Shown here one piece after another: positions 44,577 through 55,126 of a stretch of 64,000 nucleotides of DNA. The notes under the pieces are model-generated. The model had not been told where the DNA came from, made no database searches, and saw only the letters and a list, made by a program, of their open reading frames with translations. How positions within the stretch are numbered: the first letter of the stretch is position 1; every line of letters starts with the position of its first letter. A program made the position numbers and the translations under genes. Source of the stretch: Pseudomonas fluorescens (GTDB taxonomy: Bacteria; Pseudomonadota; Gammaproteobacteria; Pseudomonadales; Pseudomonadaceae); NCBI RefSeq assembly GCF_001307275.1, contig NZ_CP012831.1, positions 310,001 through 374,000 on the forward strand, read 5' to 3'.

Positions 44577-44666
44577 TGTGGGAGCGAGCTTGCTCGCGAT
44601 GACGGCGACACAGCCAACCTATCTGTCAACTATCCCACCGCCATCGCGAGCAAGCTCGCTCCCACA
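44577..44666. repeat. REP doublet
   Basis: TGTGGGAGCGAGCTTGCTCG and inverted AGCAAGCTCGCTCCCACA, between crcY and the convergent ligase. Confidence 0.92.
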
Positions 44667-44675
44667 GTATTGGGG

Positions 44676-46373
44676 CTAGTTTTGCTTATCGCGCAGCTCT
44701 TCGATGCTGATCTCGCGCATGCGGAATTTCTGGATCTTGCCGGTGACGGTCATGGGGAATTCTTCGACGAATTTGAAATGACGCGGCGTCTTGAAGTGGG
44801 CGATGCGCTCCTTGCACCAGGCTTGCAGCTCTTGCTCGCTGGCGCTGTGGCCAGGATGGAACTTGATCCACGCCACGATTTCTTCGCCATAGCGTGAACA
44901 CGGGATGCCGATCACTTGCACGTCCGCCACCGCCGGGTGGGTGAAGAAGAACTCCTCCAGCTCACGGGGGTAAATGTTCTCCCCTCCACGGATGATCATG
45001 TCCTTGTTACGCCCGACGATGCAGACGTAGCCCTGCTCATCCATAGTCGCCAAGTCGCCGGTGTGCATCCAGCCCTCCGGGTCGATGGCATCGGATGTGC
45101 CCTTGGGGTTGTTCCAGTAGCCGAGCATTACGCTGTAGCCGCGGGTACACAATTCGCCGACAGCGCCCCGCGAGACGAGATTGCCCGCCTCATCAATAAT
45201 CTTGCTTTCCAGTTGCGGCTGGGTGCGGCCGACGGTGGTTACACGCAGTTCCAGTTCGTCTGAAGGACCGGTCTGCAACGACACCGGGCTGGTTTCCGTC
45301 ATGCCGTAGGCAATCTGCACTTCGGCCATGTGCATTTCGTTGATGACCCGTCGCATCACTTCGATGGGGCATGTGGCCCCGGCCATGATGCCCGTGCGCA
45401 GGCTAGACAGGTCGAAGTCGCCTCGCTGCGGCTGGTCCAGCAGGGCAATGAACATCGTGGGCACGCCATACAACGCAGTGGCTTTTTCTTCGGCCACGGC
45501 CTTGAGCGTCAGCAGCGGGTCGAAGGCATCGTTGGGGTAGATCATGGTGCTGCCATGGGTCATGCAGCCCAGGTTGCCCATGACCATGCCGAAGCAATGG
45601 TAGAGCGGCACCGGGATCACCAGCCGATCGCCGGCCGTCAGGCCCAGGCTTTCACCAACCATGTACCCATTGTTGAGAATGTTGTGATGGCTGAGGGTTG
45701 CGCCTTTGGGAAAGCCCGTGGTGCCGGAGGTGTACTGGATATTCACCGGCTGATCGAACCGCAGGCTGGATTGACGCTCGGCCAGTTGTCCAGGCGTCAC
45801 CGCCGCGCCCAGGGCGGCCAGTTGCGACCAGGGCAGGAAGCCTGCCGGTGGTTGGGAATCGAGGCTGATCACACCGCGCAACTCCGGCAGGCGCTCACTC
45901 TGCATCTGGCCGATCGGTTGCTCTGCCAGCTCTGGCGCCAGCGTTTGCAGCATGGCGTGATAATCCGAGGTCTTGAACGCACCGGCGCACACCAGCCATT
46001 GGCATCCGGATTGTTTGAGCACGTATTCGAGTTCGGAAACGCGATAGGCCGGATTGATGTTGACCAGAATCACACCGAGCTTCGCACTGGCGAACTGGCT
46101 GATACACCACTGGGCGCAATTGGGCGCCCACACGCCGAGGCGATCGCCGGTTTTCAAGCCTAGCGCCAACAACGCTCGGGCGTGCAGATCGACGGCCTCG
46201 GCCAGTTGTTGCCAGGTGTAGCGCAGCGATTGATGGCGAACCACCAACGCCTCGCCCTCCGGATAACGGGCCACCGTCTGGTCGAAAACCTCGCCGATGG
46301 TTTGGGCCAGCAAGGCCTTGGCCGCAGAACCACGGGTGTAGCTGAGCTGCGAATGCGAACCGGGTTGATCCAT
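44676..46373 (-). CDS. Acyl-CoA ligase (AMP-binding), liu-associated
   Basis: 565 residues. AMP-forming ligase with [11 protein letters not shown], the Y-G-M-T-E-T-S motif and the C-terminal M-T-V-T-G-K-I-Q-K lysine. Activates an acid to its CoA ester; beside liuABCD it may be isovalerate or a related branched acid. Start at 46373 leaves out a 23-residue extension without family match. It is divergent from liuA, and the shared promoter region carries two LiuR-like sites, so it is probably co-regulated. Confidence 0.92.
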   Translation of the reverse strand: MDQPGSHSQLSYTRGSAAKALLAQTIGEVFDQTVARYPEGEALVVRHQSLRYTWQQLAEAVDLHARALLALGLKTGDRLGVWAPNCAQWCISQFASAKLGVILVNINPAYRVSELEYVLKQSGCQWLVCAGAFKTSDYHAMLQTLAPELAEQPIGQMQSERLPELRGVISLDSQPPAGFLPWSQLAALGAAVTPGQLAERQSSLRFDQPVNIQYTSGTTGFPKGATLSHHNILNNGYMVGESLGLTAGDRLVIPVPLYHCFGMVMGNLGCMTHGSTMIYPNDAFDPLLTLKAVAEEKATALYGVPTMFIALLDQPQRGDFDLSSLRTGIMAGATCPIEVMRRVINEMHMAEVQIAYGMTETSPVSLQTGPSDELELRVTTVGRTQPQLESKIIDEAGNLVSRGAVGELCTRGYSVMLGYWNNPKGTSDAIDPEGWMHTGDLATMDEQGYVCIVGRNKDMIIRGGENIYPRELEEFFFTHPAVADVQVIGIPCSRYGEEIVAWIKFHPGHSASEQELQAWCKERIAHFKTPRHFKFVEEFPMTVTGKIQKFRMREISIEELRDKQN

Positions 46374-46457
46374 GACGCCCCCTCTTGTCTTTATTAGTGG
46401 GTGTAGCGGTAACCTGATGCAACAACATGCCTTGGTGGACACTTACTCTGGCCCAAG

Positions 46458-46473
46458 TTGACGTTAACGTAAA
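46458..46473. promoter_or_regulatory. Putative LiuR operator 1
   Basis: TTGACGTTAACGTAAA, close to palindromic, in the gap between the ligase and liuA; near-copy of 46502-46515. Confidence 0.7.
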
Positions 46474-46501
46474 GGGCGATTGACAGCTTCTCACCGCAGG
46501 C

Positions 46502-46515
46502 TTACGTTAACGTAA
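46502..46515. promoter_or_regulatory. Putative LiuR operator 2
   Basis: TTACGTTAACGTAA, a perfect palindrome about 55 bases before liuA. Together with site 1 it could control both directions. Confidence 0.72.
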
Positions 46516-46569
46516 AGGTGAGAGCCACTCCCCGCTCTCCGCACCCGATAAAAAAGCCAAAGGTGTCCC

Positions 46570-47733
46570 ATGAGCTACCCATCCCTGAACTTTGCCCTCG
46601 GCGAAACCATCGACATGTTGCGCGACCAGGTGCAGGCCTTCGTCAAGGCCGAGCTGGCCCCCCGGGCAGCGCAGATCGATATCGACAACCTGTTTCCCGC
46701 CGACATGTGGCGCAAGTTCGGTGACATGGGCCTGCTGGGCATCACCGTACCGGAAGAATACGGCGGCGCTGGCCTGGGCTACCTGGCCCACGTGGTGGCG
46801 ATGGAAGAAATCAGCCGCGGCTCGGCCTCGGTCGCCCTCTCCTACGGTGCCCACTCCAACCTCTGCGTGAACCAGATCAACCGCAACGGCAATCACGAAC
46901 AGAAAACCAAGTACCTGCCCAAGCTGATCAGCGGCGAACACATCGGCGCCCTGGCGATGAGCGAACCGAACGCCGGCTCCGACGTGGTTTCGATGAAACT
47001 GCGAGCCGACAAGCGTGGCGACCATTACGTGCTCAACGGCAGCAAGACCTGGATCACCAACGGCCCCGATGCCAACACCTACGTGATCTATGCCAAGACC
47101 GACCTGGAAAAGGGACCTCACGGCATCACCGCCTTCATCGTCGAGCGCGACTGGAAAGGCTTCAGCCGCAGCAACAAATTCGACAAGCTCGGCATGCGCG
47201 GTTCCAACACATGCGAGCTGTTTTTCGATGACGTCGAGGTGCCGGAAGAAAACATCCTCGGCGCGCTCAACGGTGGCGTAAAAGTCCTGATGAGCGGCCT
47301 CGACTACGAACGCGTGGTGCTGTCCGGCGGCCCGACCGGGATCATGCAGGCCTGCATGGACCTGATCGTGCCCTACATCCACGACCGCAAACAGTTCGGC
47401 CAGAGCATCGGCGAATTCCAGCTGATCCAGGGCAAGGTCGCGGACATGTACACCCAACTCAACGCTAGCCGCGCCTACCTGTATGCGGTGGCCCAGGCTT
47501 GCGAGCGCGGTGAAACCACCCGCAAGGACGCCGCCGGGGTGATCCTCTACAGCGCCGAACGCGCCACGCAAATGGCCCTCGACGCCATCCAGATCCTGGG
47601 GGGCAATGGCTACATCAATGAATTCCCCGCCGGTCGTCTGCTGCGTGACGCCAAGCTGTACGAAATCGGTGCCGGCACCAGTGAGATTCGTCGGATGTTG
47701 ATTGGCCGCGAACTGTTCAACGAAACCCGCTAA
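46570..47733 (+). CDS. liuA: Isovaleryl-CoA dehydrogenase
   Basis: 387 residues. FAD enzyme oxidising isovaleryl-CoA to 3-methylcrotonyl-CoA, with [11 protein letters not shown] and the L-D-Y-E-R-V-V segment that carries the catalytic glutamate in this branch. First gene of liuABCD, 11 bases before liuB. ATG at 46570. Confidence 0.95.
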   Translation: MSYPSLNFALGETIDMLRDQVQAFVKAELAPRAAQIDIDNLFPADMWRKFGDMGLLGITVPEEYGGAGLGYLAHVVAMEEISRGSASVALSYGAHSNLCVNQINRNGNHEQKTKYLPKLISGEHIGALAMSEPNAGSDVVSMKLRADKRGDHYVLNGSKTWITNGPDANTYVIYAKTDLEKGPHGITAFIVERDWKGFSRSNKFDKLGMRGSNTCELFFDDVEVPEENILGALNGGVKVLMSGLDYERVVLSGGPTGIMQACMDLIVPYIHDRKQFGQSIGEFQLIQGKVADMYTQLNASRAYLYAVAQACERGETTRKDAAGVILYSAERATQMALDAIQILGGNGYINEFPAGRLLRDAKLYEIGAGTSEIRRMLIGRELFNETR

Positions 47734-47744
47734 CGGAGCTGACC

Positions 47745-49352
<1,608 letters not shown>

Positions 49353-49365
49353 ACGAGGAATGCCC

Positions 49366-50187
49366 ATGGATAATTTCAACACCCTCGAACTGCACAGCGA
49401 CCCACGGGGCGTTGCCACCCTGTGGCTCAGCCGCGAGTCGAAAAACAACGCGTTCAACGCCGAAATGATCCGCGAACTGATCCTCGCCCTGGACCACGTC
49501 AGCAGCGATCCTAACCTGCGCTTCCTGCTGATCCGCGGTCGCGGCAAGCATTTCAGCGCCGGCGCCGACCTGGCCTGGATGCAGCAATCGGCCGAACTCG
49601 ACTACCACACCAACCTCGATGATGCCCGGGAACTGGCAGAACTGATGTACAACCTCGCCAAACTGAAAATTCCTACGCTGGCCGTCGTCCAGGGTGCGGC
49701 GTTTGGCGGCGCGCTGGGGCTTATCAGTGCTTGCGACATGGCCATTGGCGCCGATGAAGCACAGTTCTGCCTGTCGGAAGTGCGCATTGGCCTGGCGCCG
49801 GCGGTGATCAGCCCGTTCGTGGTGCAAGCCATCGGCGAACGGGCGGCGCGTCGTTATGCCCTGACGGCTGAACGCTTCGACGGGCAACGTGCGAAAGAGA
49901 TCGGTTTGCTGTCGGAAAGTTACCCAGTCGAGACCCTGGACCAGCAGGTCGAACAGTGGATCGACAACCTGTTACTCAACAGTCCGGCCGCCATGCGCGC
50001 CAGCAAGGAACTGCTGCGTGAAGTCGGCAACGGCGCCCTTACCCCGGCGCTGCGGCGCTACACCGAAAACGCCATCGCCCGCATCCGCGTCAGCCCGGAG
50101 GGCCAGGAAGGCCTGCGCGCCTTCCTGCAAAAACGTGCGCCGAACTGGCAAGCCGAGTCGAATAACAACAAGGAGCCGCGTCGATGA
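49366..50187 (+). CDS. liuC: Methylglutaconyl-CoA hydratase
   Basis: 273 residues of the crotonase family with the oxyanion-hole motif H-F-S-A-G-A-D-L and Q-G-A-A-F-G-G-A-L-G. Hydrates 3-methylglutaconyl-CoA to HMG-CoA, the substrate of LiuE. I chose ATG 49366 because AGGA is at good distance; ATG 49360 overlaps the ribosome site. Four-base overlap with liuD. Confidence 0.93.
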   Translation: MDNFNTLELHSDPRGVATLWLSRESKNNAFNAEMIRELILALDHVSSDPNLRFLLIRGRGKHFSAGADLAWMQQSAELDYHTNLDDARELAELMYNLAKLKIPTLAVVQGAAFGGALGLISACDMAIGADEAQFCLSEVRIGLAPAVISPFVVQAIGERAARRYALTAERFDGQRAKEIGLLSESYPVETLDQQVEQWIDNLLLNSPAAMRASKELLREVGNGALTPALRRYTENAIARIRVSPEGQEGLRAFLQKRAPNWQAESNNNKEPRR

Positions 50188-52133
50188 GCGCCCCTGCCCT
50201 CACCACGTTGCTGGTGGCCAACCGTGGCGAAATCGCCTGCCGCGTAATGCGCACCGCCAGGGCCATGGGCCTGACTACCGTTGCCGTACACAGCGCCACC
50301 GACCGTGATGCCCGCCACAGCCGTGAAGCCGACATTCGCGTCGACCTGGGCGGCAGCAAAGCCGCCGACAGTTACCTGCAAATCGACAAACTGATCGCCG
50401 CAGCGAAAGCCAGCGGCGCCCAGGCCATCCACCCCGGTTATGGCTTTCTGTCCGAGAACGCCGGGTTCGCCCGGGCGATTGAAAATGCCGGGCTGATCTT
50501 CCTCGGCCCACCGGCTTCGGCCATCGACGCCATGGGCAGCAAATCGGCGGCCAAGACGCTGATGGAAACCGCCGGTGTGCCCCTGGTGCCCGGTTATCAC
50601 GGCGAAGCCCAGGATCTGGAGACCTTTCGCGACGCCGCCGAGCGCATCGGCTACCCGGTATTGCTCAAGGCCACTGCCGGCGGTGGCGGCAAAGGCATGA
50701 AAGTCGTCGAGGACGTCAGCCAACTGGCCGAAGCCCTGGCCTCGGCCCAGCGCGAAGCACAGTCCTCGTTCGGCGATTCACGGATGCTGGTGGAAAAATA
50801 CCTGCTCAAGCCGCGCCATGTGGAGATCCAGGTCTTTGCCGATCAACACGGCAATTGCCTGTACCTCAACGAGCGCGATTGTTCGATCCAACGCCGCCAC
50901 CAGAAAGTCGTGGAAGAAGCCCCCGCCCCCGGCCTGACCCCGCAACTGCGCCGGGCGATGGGGGAAGCCGCCGTGCGCGCGGCCCAGGCGATCGGTTATG
51001 TCGGGGCCGGTACGGTGGAGTTCCTGCTGGATGCCCGGGGCGAATTTTTCTTCATGGAAATGAACACTCGGTTGCAGGTCGAGCACCCGGTCACCGAGGC
51101 GATCACCGGGCTGGACCTGGTGGCCTGGCAGATTCGCGTCGCCCAAGGCGAGCCATTGCCCATCACTCAAGCGCAAGTGCCGCTGCTCGGTCACGCCATC
51201 GAAGTGCGGTTGTATGCCGAGGACCCGGGCAACGATTTCCTGCCGGCCACCGGGCGCCTGGCGTTGTATCGCGAGTCGGCCGAGGGGCCGGGTCGGCGGG
51301 TCGACAGCGGGGTTGAAGAAGGCGATGAAATCTCGCCGTTCTACGACCCGATGCTCGGCAAGCTGATTGCCTGGGGTGAAGACCGTGAGCAGGCGCGCTT
51401 GCGGCTGTTGAGCATGCTCGATGAGTTTGTCATTGGCGGGCTGAAAACCAATATCGGGTTTCTGCGCCGAATCGTCGCCCATCCCGCCTTCGCGGCGGCA
51501 GAGCTGGACACCGGATTTATCCCACGTTACCAGGCGCAATTACTGCCAGAGCCCAGCGAATTGGATGACGCGTTCTGGTTCGCCGCCGCCCAGGGAGTCG
51601 CCTTGAGCCTGGCACCGCACGTACGTGGCGATGACGCCGGTTCACCGTGGGCCAGCACCACCGGGATGCGCCTGGGGTTGCCGAGGGAAACCACCCTGCA
51701 CCTGAGCTGTGAAGGCCAGGATCGTGCGCTGACGCTGGACGTCACAGCCCATTGCGCGGAACTCGAGGGTGAGCGACTGACGATCGAGCACCACGGTGTG
51801 CGCCGCAGCCATCGGGCCATTCGCCAGGTCGACAGCCTGTACCTGCAATGGGAAGGTGACTTGCATCGGATCGACCTGTACGACCCGCTGGCCGCTGCCG
51901 AAGCCAGCCACAGCCATCAAGGCGGCCTGGTCGCGCCCATGAACGGCAGCATCGTGCGGGTCTTGGTGGGTGTCGGCCAGACGGTGGAAGCCGGGGCTCA
52001 ACTGGTGGTACTGGAGGCCATGAAAATGGAGCACAGCATTCGTGCGCCCAAGGCCGGTGTGATCAAGGCGCTGTATTGCCAGGAAGGCGAAATGGTCAGC
52101 GAGGGCAGTGCCCTGGTGGCGTTCGAAGAATAG
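50184..52133 (+). CDS. liuD: 3-Methylcrotonyl-CoA carboxylase alpha subunit (biotin carboxylase/BCCP)
   Basis: 649 residues: biotin carboxylase (about 8-450; ATP-grasp loop G-G-G-G-K-G-M-K), a middle BT domain, and a C-terminal biotinyl domain with E-A-M-K-M, biotinyl lysine K614. Partner of LiuB. Last gene of the liuABCD operon. Confidence 0.95.
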   Translation: MSAPALTTLLVANRGEIACRVMRTARAMGLTTVAVHSATDRDARHSREADIRVDLGGSKAADSYLQIDKLIAAAKASGAQAIHPGYGFLSENAGFARAIENAGLIFLGPPASAIDAMGSKSAAKTLMETAGVPLVPGYHGEAQDLETFRDAAERIGYPVLLKATAGGGGKGMKVVEDVSQLAEALASAQREAQSSFGDSRMLVEKYLLKPRHVEIQVFADQHGNCLYLNERDCSIQRRHQKVVEEAPAPGLTPQLRRAMGEAAVRAAQAIGYVGAGTVEFLLDARGEFFFMEMNTRLQVEHPVTEAITGLDLVAWQIRVAQGEPLPITQAQVPLLGHAIEVRLYAEDPGNDFLPATGRLALYRESAEGPGRRVDSGVEEGDEISPFYDPMLGKLIAWGEDREQARLRLLSMLDEFVIGGLKTNIGFLRRIVAHPAFAAAELDTGFIPRYQAQLLPEPSELDDAFWFAAAQGVALSLAPHVRGDDAGSPWASTTGMRLGLPRETTLHLSCEGQDRALTLDVTAHCAELEGERLTIEHHGVRRSHRAIRQVDSLYLQWEGDLHRIDLYDPLAAAEASHSHQGGLVAPMNGSIVRVLVGVGQTVEAGAQLVVLEAMKMEHSIRAPKAGVIKALYCQEGEMVSEGSALVAFEE

Positions 52134-52135
52134 GC

Positions 52136-52158
52136 ATCGGCCCGCTCCCAGGGCCGAT
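52136..52158. terminator. Hairpin between liuD and the repressor
   Basis: ATCGGCCC and GGGCCGAT with a 7-base loop, between convergent genes. No clear T-run; possible bidirectional terminator. Confidence 0.5.
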
Positions 52159-52162
52159 CCAG

Positions 52163-52810
52163 TCAGAACCTGATGGTGGCCTGCACCACTACACCGATGA
52201 TGCGGCATTGCTCGGTGTACAGGTTTTTCGGGTAAGTCGGATTGAGCGGAACCAGGTAACGCTGCCCGCTCTCTTCGATCAGTTTGCGAAAGGTCGCGTC
52301 ACTGCTACCGGGCAGGCAGGCGACCACCAGTTTGCCGGGCACCGCCTCGATGGCCGGATCCACCAGGATCGACATGCCCTCGGGAATGCTCAACCCACTG
52401 GGTGCGGTCATCGCATCGCCCACCACCACCAGCCAGAATGCATCGCCCAGGGCGTGGTAGTCCGTCAGTTCGTAGCGCGCCTGGCTGTAGGCGCCGGGAT
52501 CGCCTTCGCGAACCTCGCCAACCTCGTGCCACTCACTGATCGGGTAACGGAAGTACGGATTGTACTTCTGCGCCAGGGCCATGCCTTCTTCGGTGGAGGT
52601 GTCCGGCTCGCGGATCACCATGGCCACTTCCAGAAACTCCAGCCCCAGCTCCCGCAGGACCCGGTTCATGTCGTCGACACTGGGCTGCCGGCGCTTGGTC
52701 AGCCAATGGCCGACGCCGCCCTGGGACATTCCCAACCGCTCTGCGAGCACCACTTGCGTGATGCGCAGCTCCTTCATCTTGGCCTTGACCAACTCTATCC
52801 ATTTATCCAT
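52163..52810 (-). CDS. CI/LexA-type repressor with Ser-to-Ala change in the protease site (PrtR-like)
   Basis: 215 residues: XRE-type HTH at the N-terminus (W-I-E-L-V-K-A-K-M-K-E-L-R-I-T-Q) and a C-terminal S24 peptidase fold. It strongly resembles pyocin/phage repressors of the PrtR/CI type. The G-(N/D)-S-M-T-A-P nucleophile motif is G-D-A-M-T-A-P (A133, codon GCG), while the lysine (K176, T-F-R-K-L-I) remains; no Ala-Gly or Cys-Gly cleavage pair is visible in the linker. So it is probably not self-cleaving on SOS signals. No phage genes flank it. Confidence 0.9.
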   Translation of the reverse strand: MDKWIELVKAKMKELRITQVVLAERLGMSQGGVGHWLTKRRQPSVDDMNRVLRELGLEFLEVAMVIREPDTSTEEGMALAQKYNPYFRYPISEWHEVGEVREGDPGAYSQARYELTDYHALGDAFWLVVVGDAMTAPSGLSIPEGMSILVDPAIEAVPGKLVVACLPGSSDATFRKLIEESGQRYLVPLNPTYPKNLYTEQCRIIGVVVQATIRF

Positions 52811-52865
52811 GTGCGGCACGATACGTGGGTGGCTCCGACCCGCAAAACACAAATTGTAGTATTTA

Positions 52866-52881
52866 AATTGTCGTCACAATT
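52866..52881. promoter_or_regulatory. Putative repressor operator
   Basis: AATTGT-CGTC-ACAATT, perfect arms, with a related ACAAATTGTA at 52849-52858, in the divergent promoter of the repressor and the DUF6124-type gene. Confidence 0.55.
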
Positions 52882-52940
52882 ACGGTAAGTACTATTCTGG
52901 ATTCAGGAGTTCAGCCCCTCACACGGAGATTTTCATCGCC

Positions 52941-53282
52941 ATGGACACACCCAATACAGACCAGCCCAGCAGCCCTTTCGACGGCACGTTCCCTTCATTG
53001 CAGGATTGCCCGGCAGCCAAACGCGCCCTCGATTACTACTTGAAACCAGGTGTTTCGCCAGCCCAGGCAGAACATCGTTTTTTCGAGGTCAGCCACAGCG
53101 TCAGCGCGGAGGAAGCCCTGGTCCATGCGTGCGACCTGCTGCGCTGTGCAGCGGCAACCGCCCATGAGTCGGCCAACCAGTTAGACGGTTCGAGCCGTGA
53201 CCTGGCATTTTCGGTGGTGCACATGATCGATCTGGTCAAGGTGATGCTTGACCGATCCCTGGATGGCTACCCTACTCGCTAG
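52941..53282 (+). CDS. DUF6124/DUF3077-type small protein
   Basis: 113 residues, helical, acidic, with the typical middle segment A-L-D-Y-Y-L-K-P and a C-terminal helix (V-H-M-I-D-L-V-K-V-M-L-D-R). Family common and often multi-copy in Pseudomonas; function unknown. It is divergent from the repressor with shared operator candidates, so its expression may be controlled by it. Confidence 0.8.
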   Translation: MDTPNTDQPSSPFDGTFPSLQDCPAAKRALDYYLKPGVSPAQAEHRFFEVSHSVSAEEALVHACDLLRCAAATAHESANQLDGSSRDLAFSVVHMIDLVKVMLDRSLDGYPTR

Positions 53283-53354
53283 CGGTAACCTTGGGAATGT
53301 CGTCGCGAACGCGGACGACGAGAAAAAATTTTCCAATCGATGCGATAAAACCAT

Positions 53355-53382
53355 TTGACTTGCAAATGATAATGATTATTAT
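53355..53382 (+). promoter_or_regulatory. prrF promoter
   Basis: TTGACT (-35, 53355-53360), 16 bases, TATTAT (-10, 53377-53382), overlapping the Fur box. Predicted start near 53389. Confidence 0.85.
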
Positions 53383-53386
53383 TGCA
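53368..53386. promoter_or_regulatory. Fur box of prrF
   Basis: GATAATGATTATTATTGCA matches the 19-base Fur consensus at 14 positions by my count and overlaps the -10 region, so iron-loaded Fur should block transcription. Confidence 0.88.
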
Positions 53387-53388
53387 TC

Positions 53389-53501
53389 AGCTGATCGCGA
53401 GATCAGTCGATAGACCAGAAGACCTTAGGTCGGACTTCTGGAATATCTCCTCATCAGGCTAATCACGGTTTTTGACCCGGCTTTTTGCCGGGTCTTTTTT
53501 T
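53389..53501 (+). ncRNA. prrF: PrrF iron-responsive sRNA
   Basis: About 113 nt. It contains the conserved PrrF segments: CTGATCGCGAGATCAG at the 5' end, the core TATCTCCTCATCAGGCTAAT and the CACGGTTTTTGACCCGG tail, ending in a terminator (GACCCGGC-TTTTT-GCCGGGTC then T-run). PrrF RNAs, made when iron is scarce, repress mRNAs of iron-containing proteins such as SodB, aconitase and succinate dehydrogenase. In P. fluorescens-type genomes the two PrrF copies are at separate loci; this is one. Confidence 0.93.
53476..53501 (+). terminator. PrrF terminator
   Basis: CCCGGCTTTTTGCCGGGTC followed by seven Ts. Confidence 0.92.
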
Positions 53502-53777
53502 GCCGATTTTTCGGCTTATGTCTTCAGGCTAATGAAGTCTTTTTGGGGTGCTGCCAATTCGATGGCGGCGATGATAGCAAATGAATATCCGTTTACAAAC
53601 GTCCCCCCGCCACTCGGACGAAAACTATCGACATCCAGCACTTGAGAATCAATTGCAGACTCTCTAAGCTGGCTCGGCGTCCAGGGAGGACGCCCCCTCG
53701 TTTAGGTGACGTAAATCGTCCCGGTTTGCCCTTTCTTGCGTGTAAAGTAACGGCCATGAAAATCCTTTCCAGGAATC

Positions 53778-54929
53778 GTGACCGTGGCTAAATCTTCCTT
53801 TGATATCAGTGCCAATTTCGACAGCGGCAACATCGAAGTCGTCGACATCAGCAACCCGTTGCAGTCGTTGCTCAAGATCAGGCCCGACACCCGCAGCGCC
53901 CATTTCCAGTGGTTCCACTTCAAGGCCAGCGGCTTGCACGTCGGCCAGGAATATTCCTTCCGCCTGCTCAATGCCAGTCAATCGTCTTACAACAAGGCCT
54001 GGACGGGCTACCAGACCGTTGCCTCCTACGATCACGTCAATTGGTTCCGCATTCCGACCCAGTTTGAAGGCGACGCCCTGCGCTTTCATCTGGAAGCCGA
54101 ACAACCCCATGCCTGGTTCGCCTACTTCGAACCCTACAGCCGTGGCCGTCATGACTGGCTGATCGAGCAAGCGCAACACAAGGCCGGCACCGAGCTATTG
54201 GCCGTTGGTAAAAGCGTGGAAGGCCGTGACATTCAATTGCTGCGCAAGGGCAACGGTGCCGAGGGCCGGCGCAAAATCTGGATCATCGCCCAGCAGCACC
54301 CCGGTGAGCACATGGCCGAGTGGTTCATGGAGGGCGTGATCGAACGCCTCCAGCAGCATGACGATGGGCAACTGAACCGGTTGCTCGCCAAGGCCGACCT
54401 GTACCTGGTGCCGAACATGAACCCGGACGGGGCGTTCCACGGTCATCTGCGGACCAACGCCATGGGCCAGGACCTCAACCGCGCCTGGCAGAACGCCAGT
54501 CCGGAAATCAGCCCCGAAGTCTTTTTCGTCCAGCAGCAAATGGAAAAGTACGGCGTCGATCTGTTCCTCGACGCTCACGGCGATGAGGAAATTCCCCATG
54601 TCTTCACCGCCGGTTGCGAAGGCAACCCGGGCTACACGCCGCGCATCGCCGAACTCGAAGAGCGCTTTCGCAGCCACCTCAAGCATCAGACCAAAGACTT
54701 CCAGACCGCTCACGGCTACACCCGCGACGAACCGGGCCAGGCCAACATGACCCTGGCCTGTAACGCGGTCGGACAGAAATATGACTGCCTGTCCCTGACC
54801 CTGGAAATGCCATTCAAGGACCATGACGATCACCCGAACCCGATCACCGGCTGGTCTGGCAAACGCTCGATGCAACTGGGCAAGGATGTGTTGAGCACCA
54901 TTGAGGCCATGGTTGACCAATTGCGCTGA
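53778..54929 (+). CDS. M14-family zinc carboxypeptidase (cytosolic carboxypeptidase-like)
   Basis: 383 residues, GTG start (another in-frame GTG at 53784). N-terminal beta-sandwich domain followed by the M14 peptidase domain with zinc motif Q-H-P-G-E-H (His and Glu) and D-A-H-G-D-E, and the catalytic E-M-P-F-K late. Related to CCP-type enzymes that remove C-terminal residues, found in many Pseudomonas as single genes. No signal peptide. Role unknown. Confidence 0.88.
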   Translation: MTVAKSSFDISANFDSGNIEVVDISNPLQSLLKIRPDTRSAHFQWFHFKASGLHVGQEYSFRLLNASQSSYNKAWTGYQTVASYDHVNWFRIPTQFEGDALRFHLEAEQPHAWFAYFEPYSRGRHDWLIEQAQHKAGTELLAVGKSVEGRDIQLLRKGNGAEGRRKIWIIAQQHPGEHMAEWFMEGVIERLQQHDDGQLNRLLAKADLYLVPNMNPDGAFHGHLRTNAMGQDLNRAWQNASPEISPEVFFVQQQMEKYGVDLFLDAHGDEEIPHVFTAGCEGNPGYTPRIAELEERFRSHLKHQTKDFQTAHGYTRDEPGQANMTLACNAVGQKYDCLSLTLEMPFKDHDDHPNPITGWSGKRSMQLGKDVLSTIEAMVDQLR

Positions 54930-54970
54930 TCCAACGACCTGATCAACCCTATCCAAAGTGGATACGCTGG

Positions 54971-54993
54971 GTGGGAGCGAGCTTTGCTCCCAC
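54971..54993. repeat. REP single, short form
   Basis: GTGGGAGCGAGCTTTGCTCC followed by CAC; compact inverted repeat. Confidence 0.75.
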
Positions 54994-55017
54994 CATCATC
55001 CAAGTCCCCTGAATCCC

Positions 55018-55103
55018 TGTGGGAGCTCGCTCGCGATAGCGGCGGGTCAGCTTGCAGAGATATTGGCTGTGCTGCCGTCATCGCGAGCAAGCTCGCTCCC
55101 ACA
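55018..55103. repeat. REP doublet
   Basis: TGTGGGAGCTCGCTCGCGAT (deleted form) and AGCAAGCTCGCTCCCACA. Confidence 0.85.
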
Positions 55104-55126
55104 GTATTTTGAGTCGTTCACCCACT

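Noticed and set aside
52163-53282. Prophage or pyocin locus marked by the PrtR-like repressor
   Set aside because: No lysis, tail, integrase or activator genes flank it; neighbours are liuD and a small Pseudomonas protein.
53516-53560. Second sRNA or terminator after prrF
   Set aside because: Only a weak stem (CTTCAGGCTAATGAAG) with a short T-run; no promoter seen.
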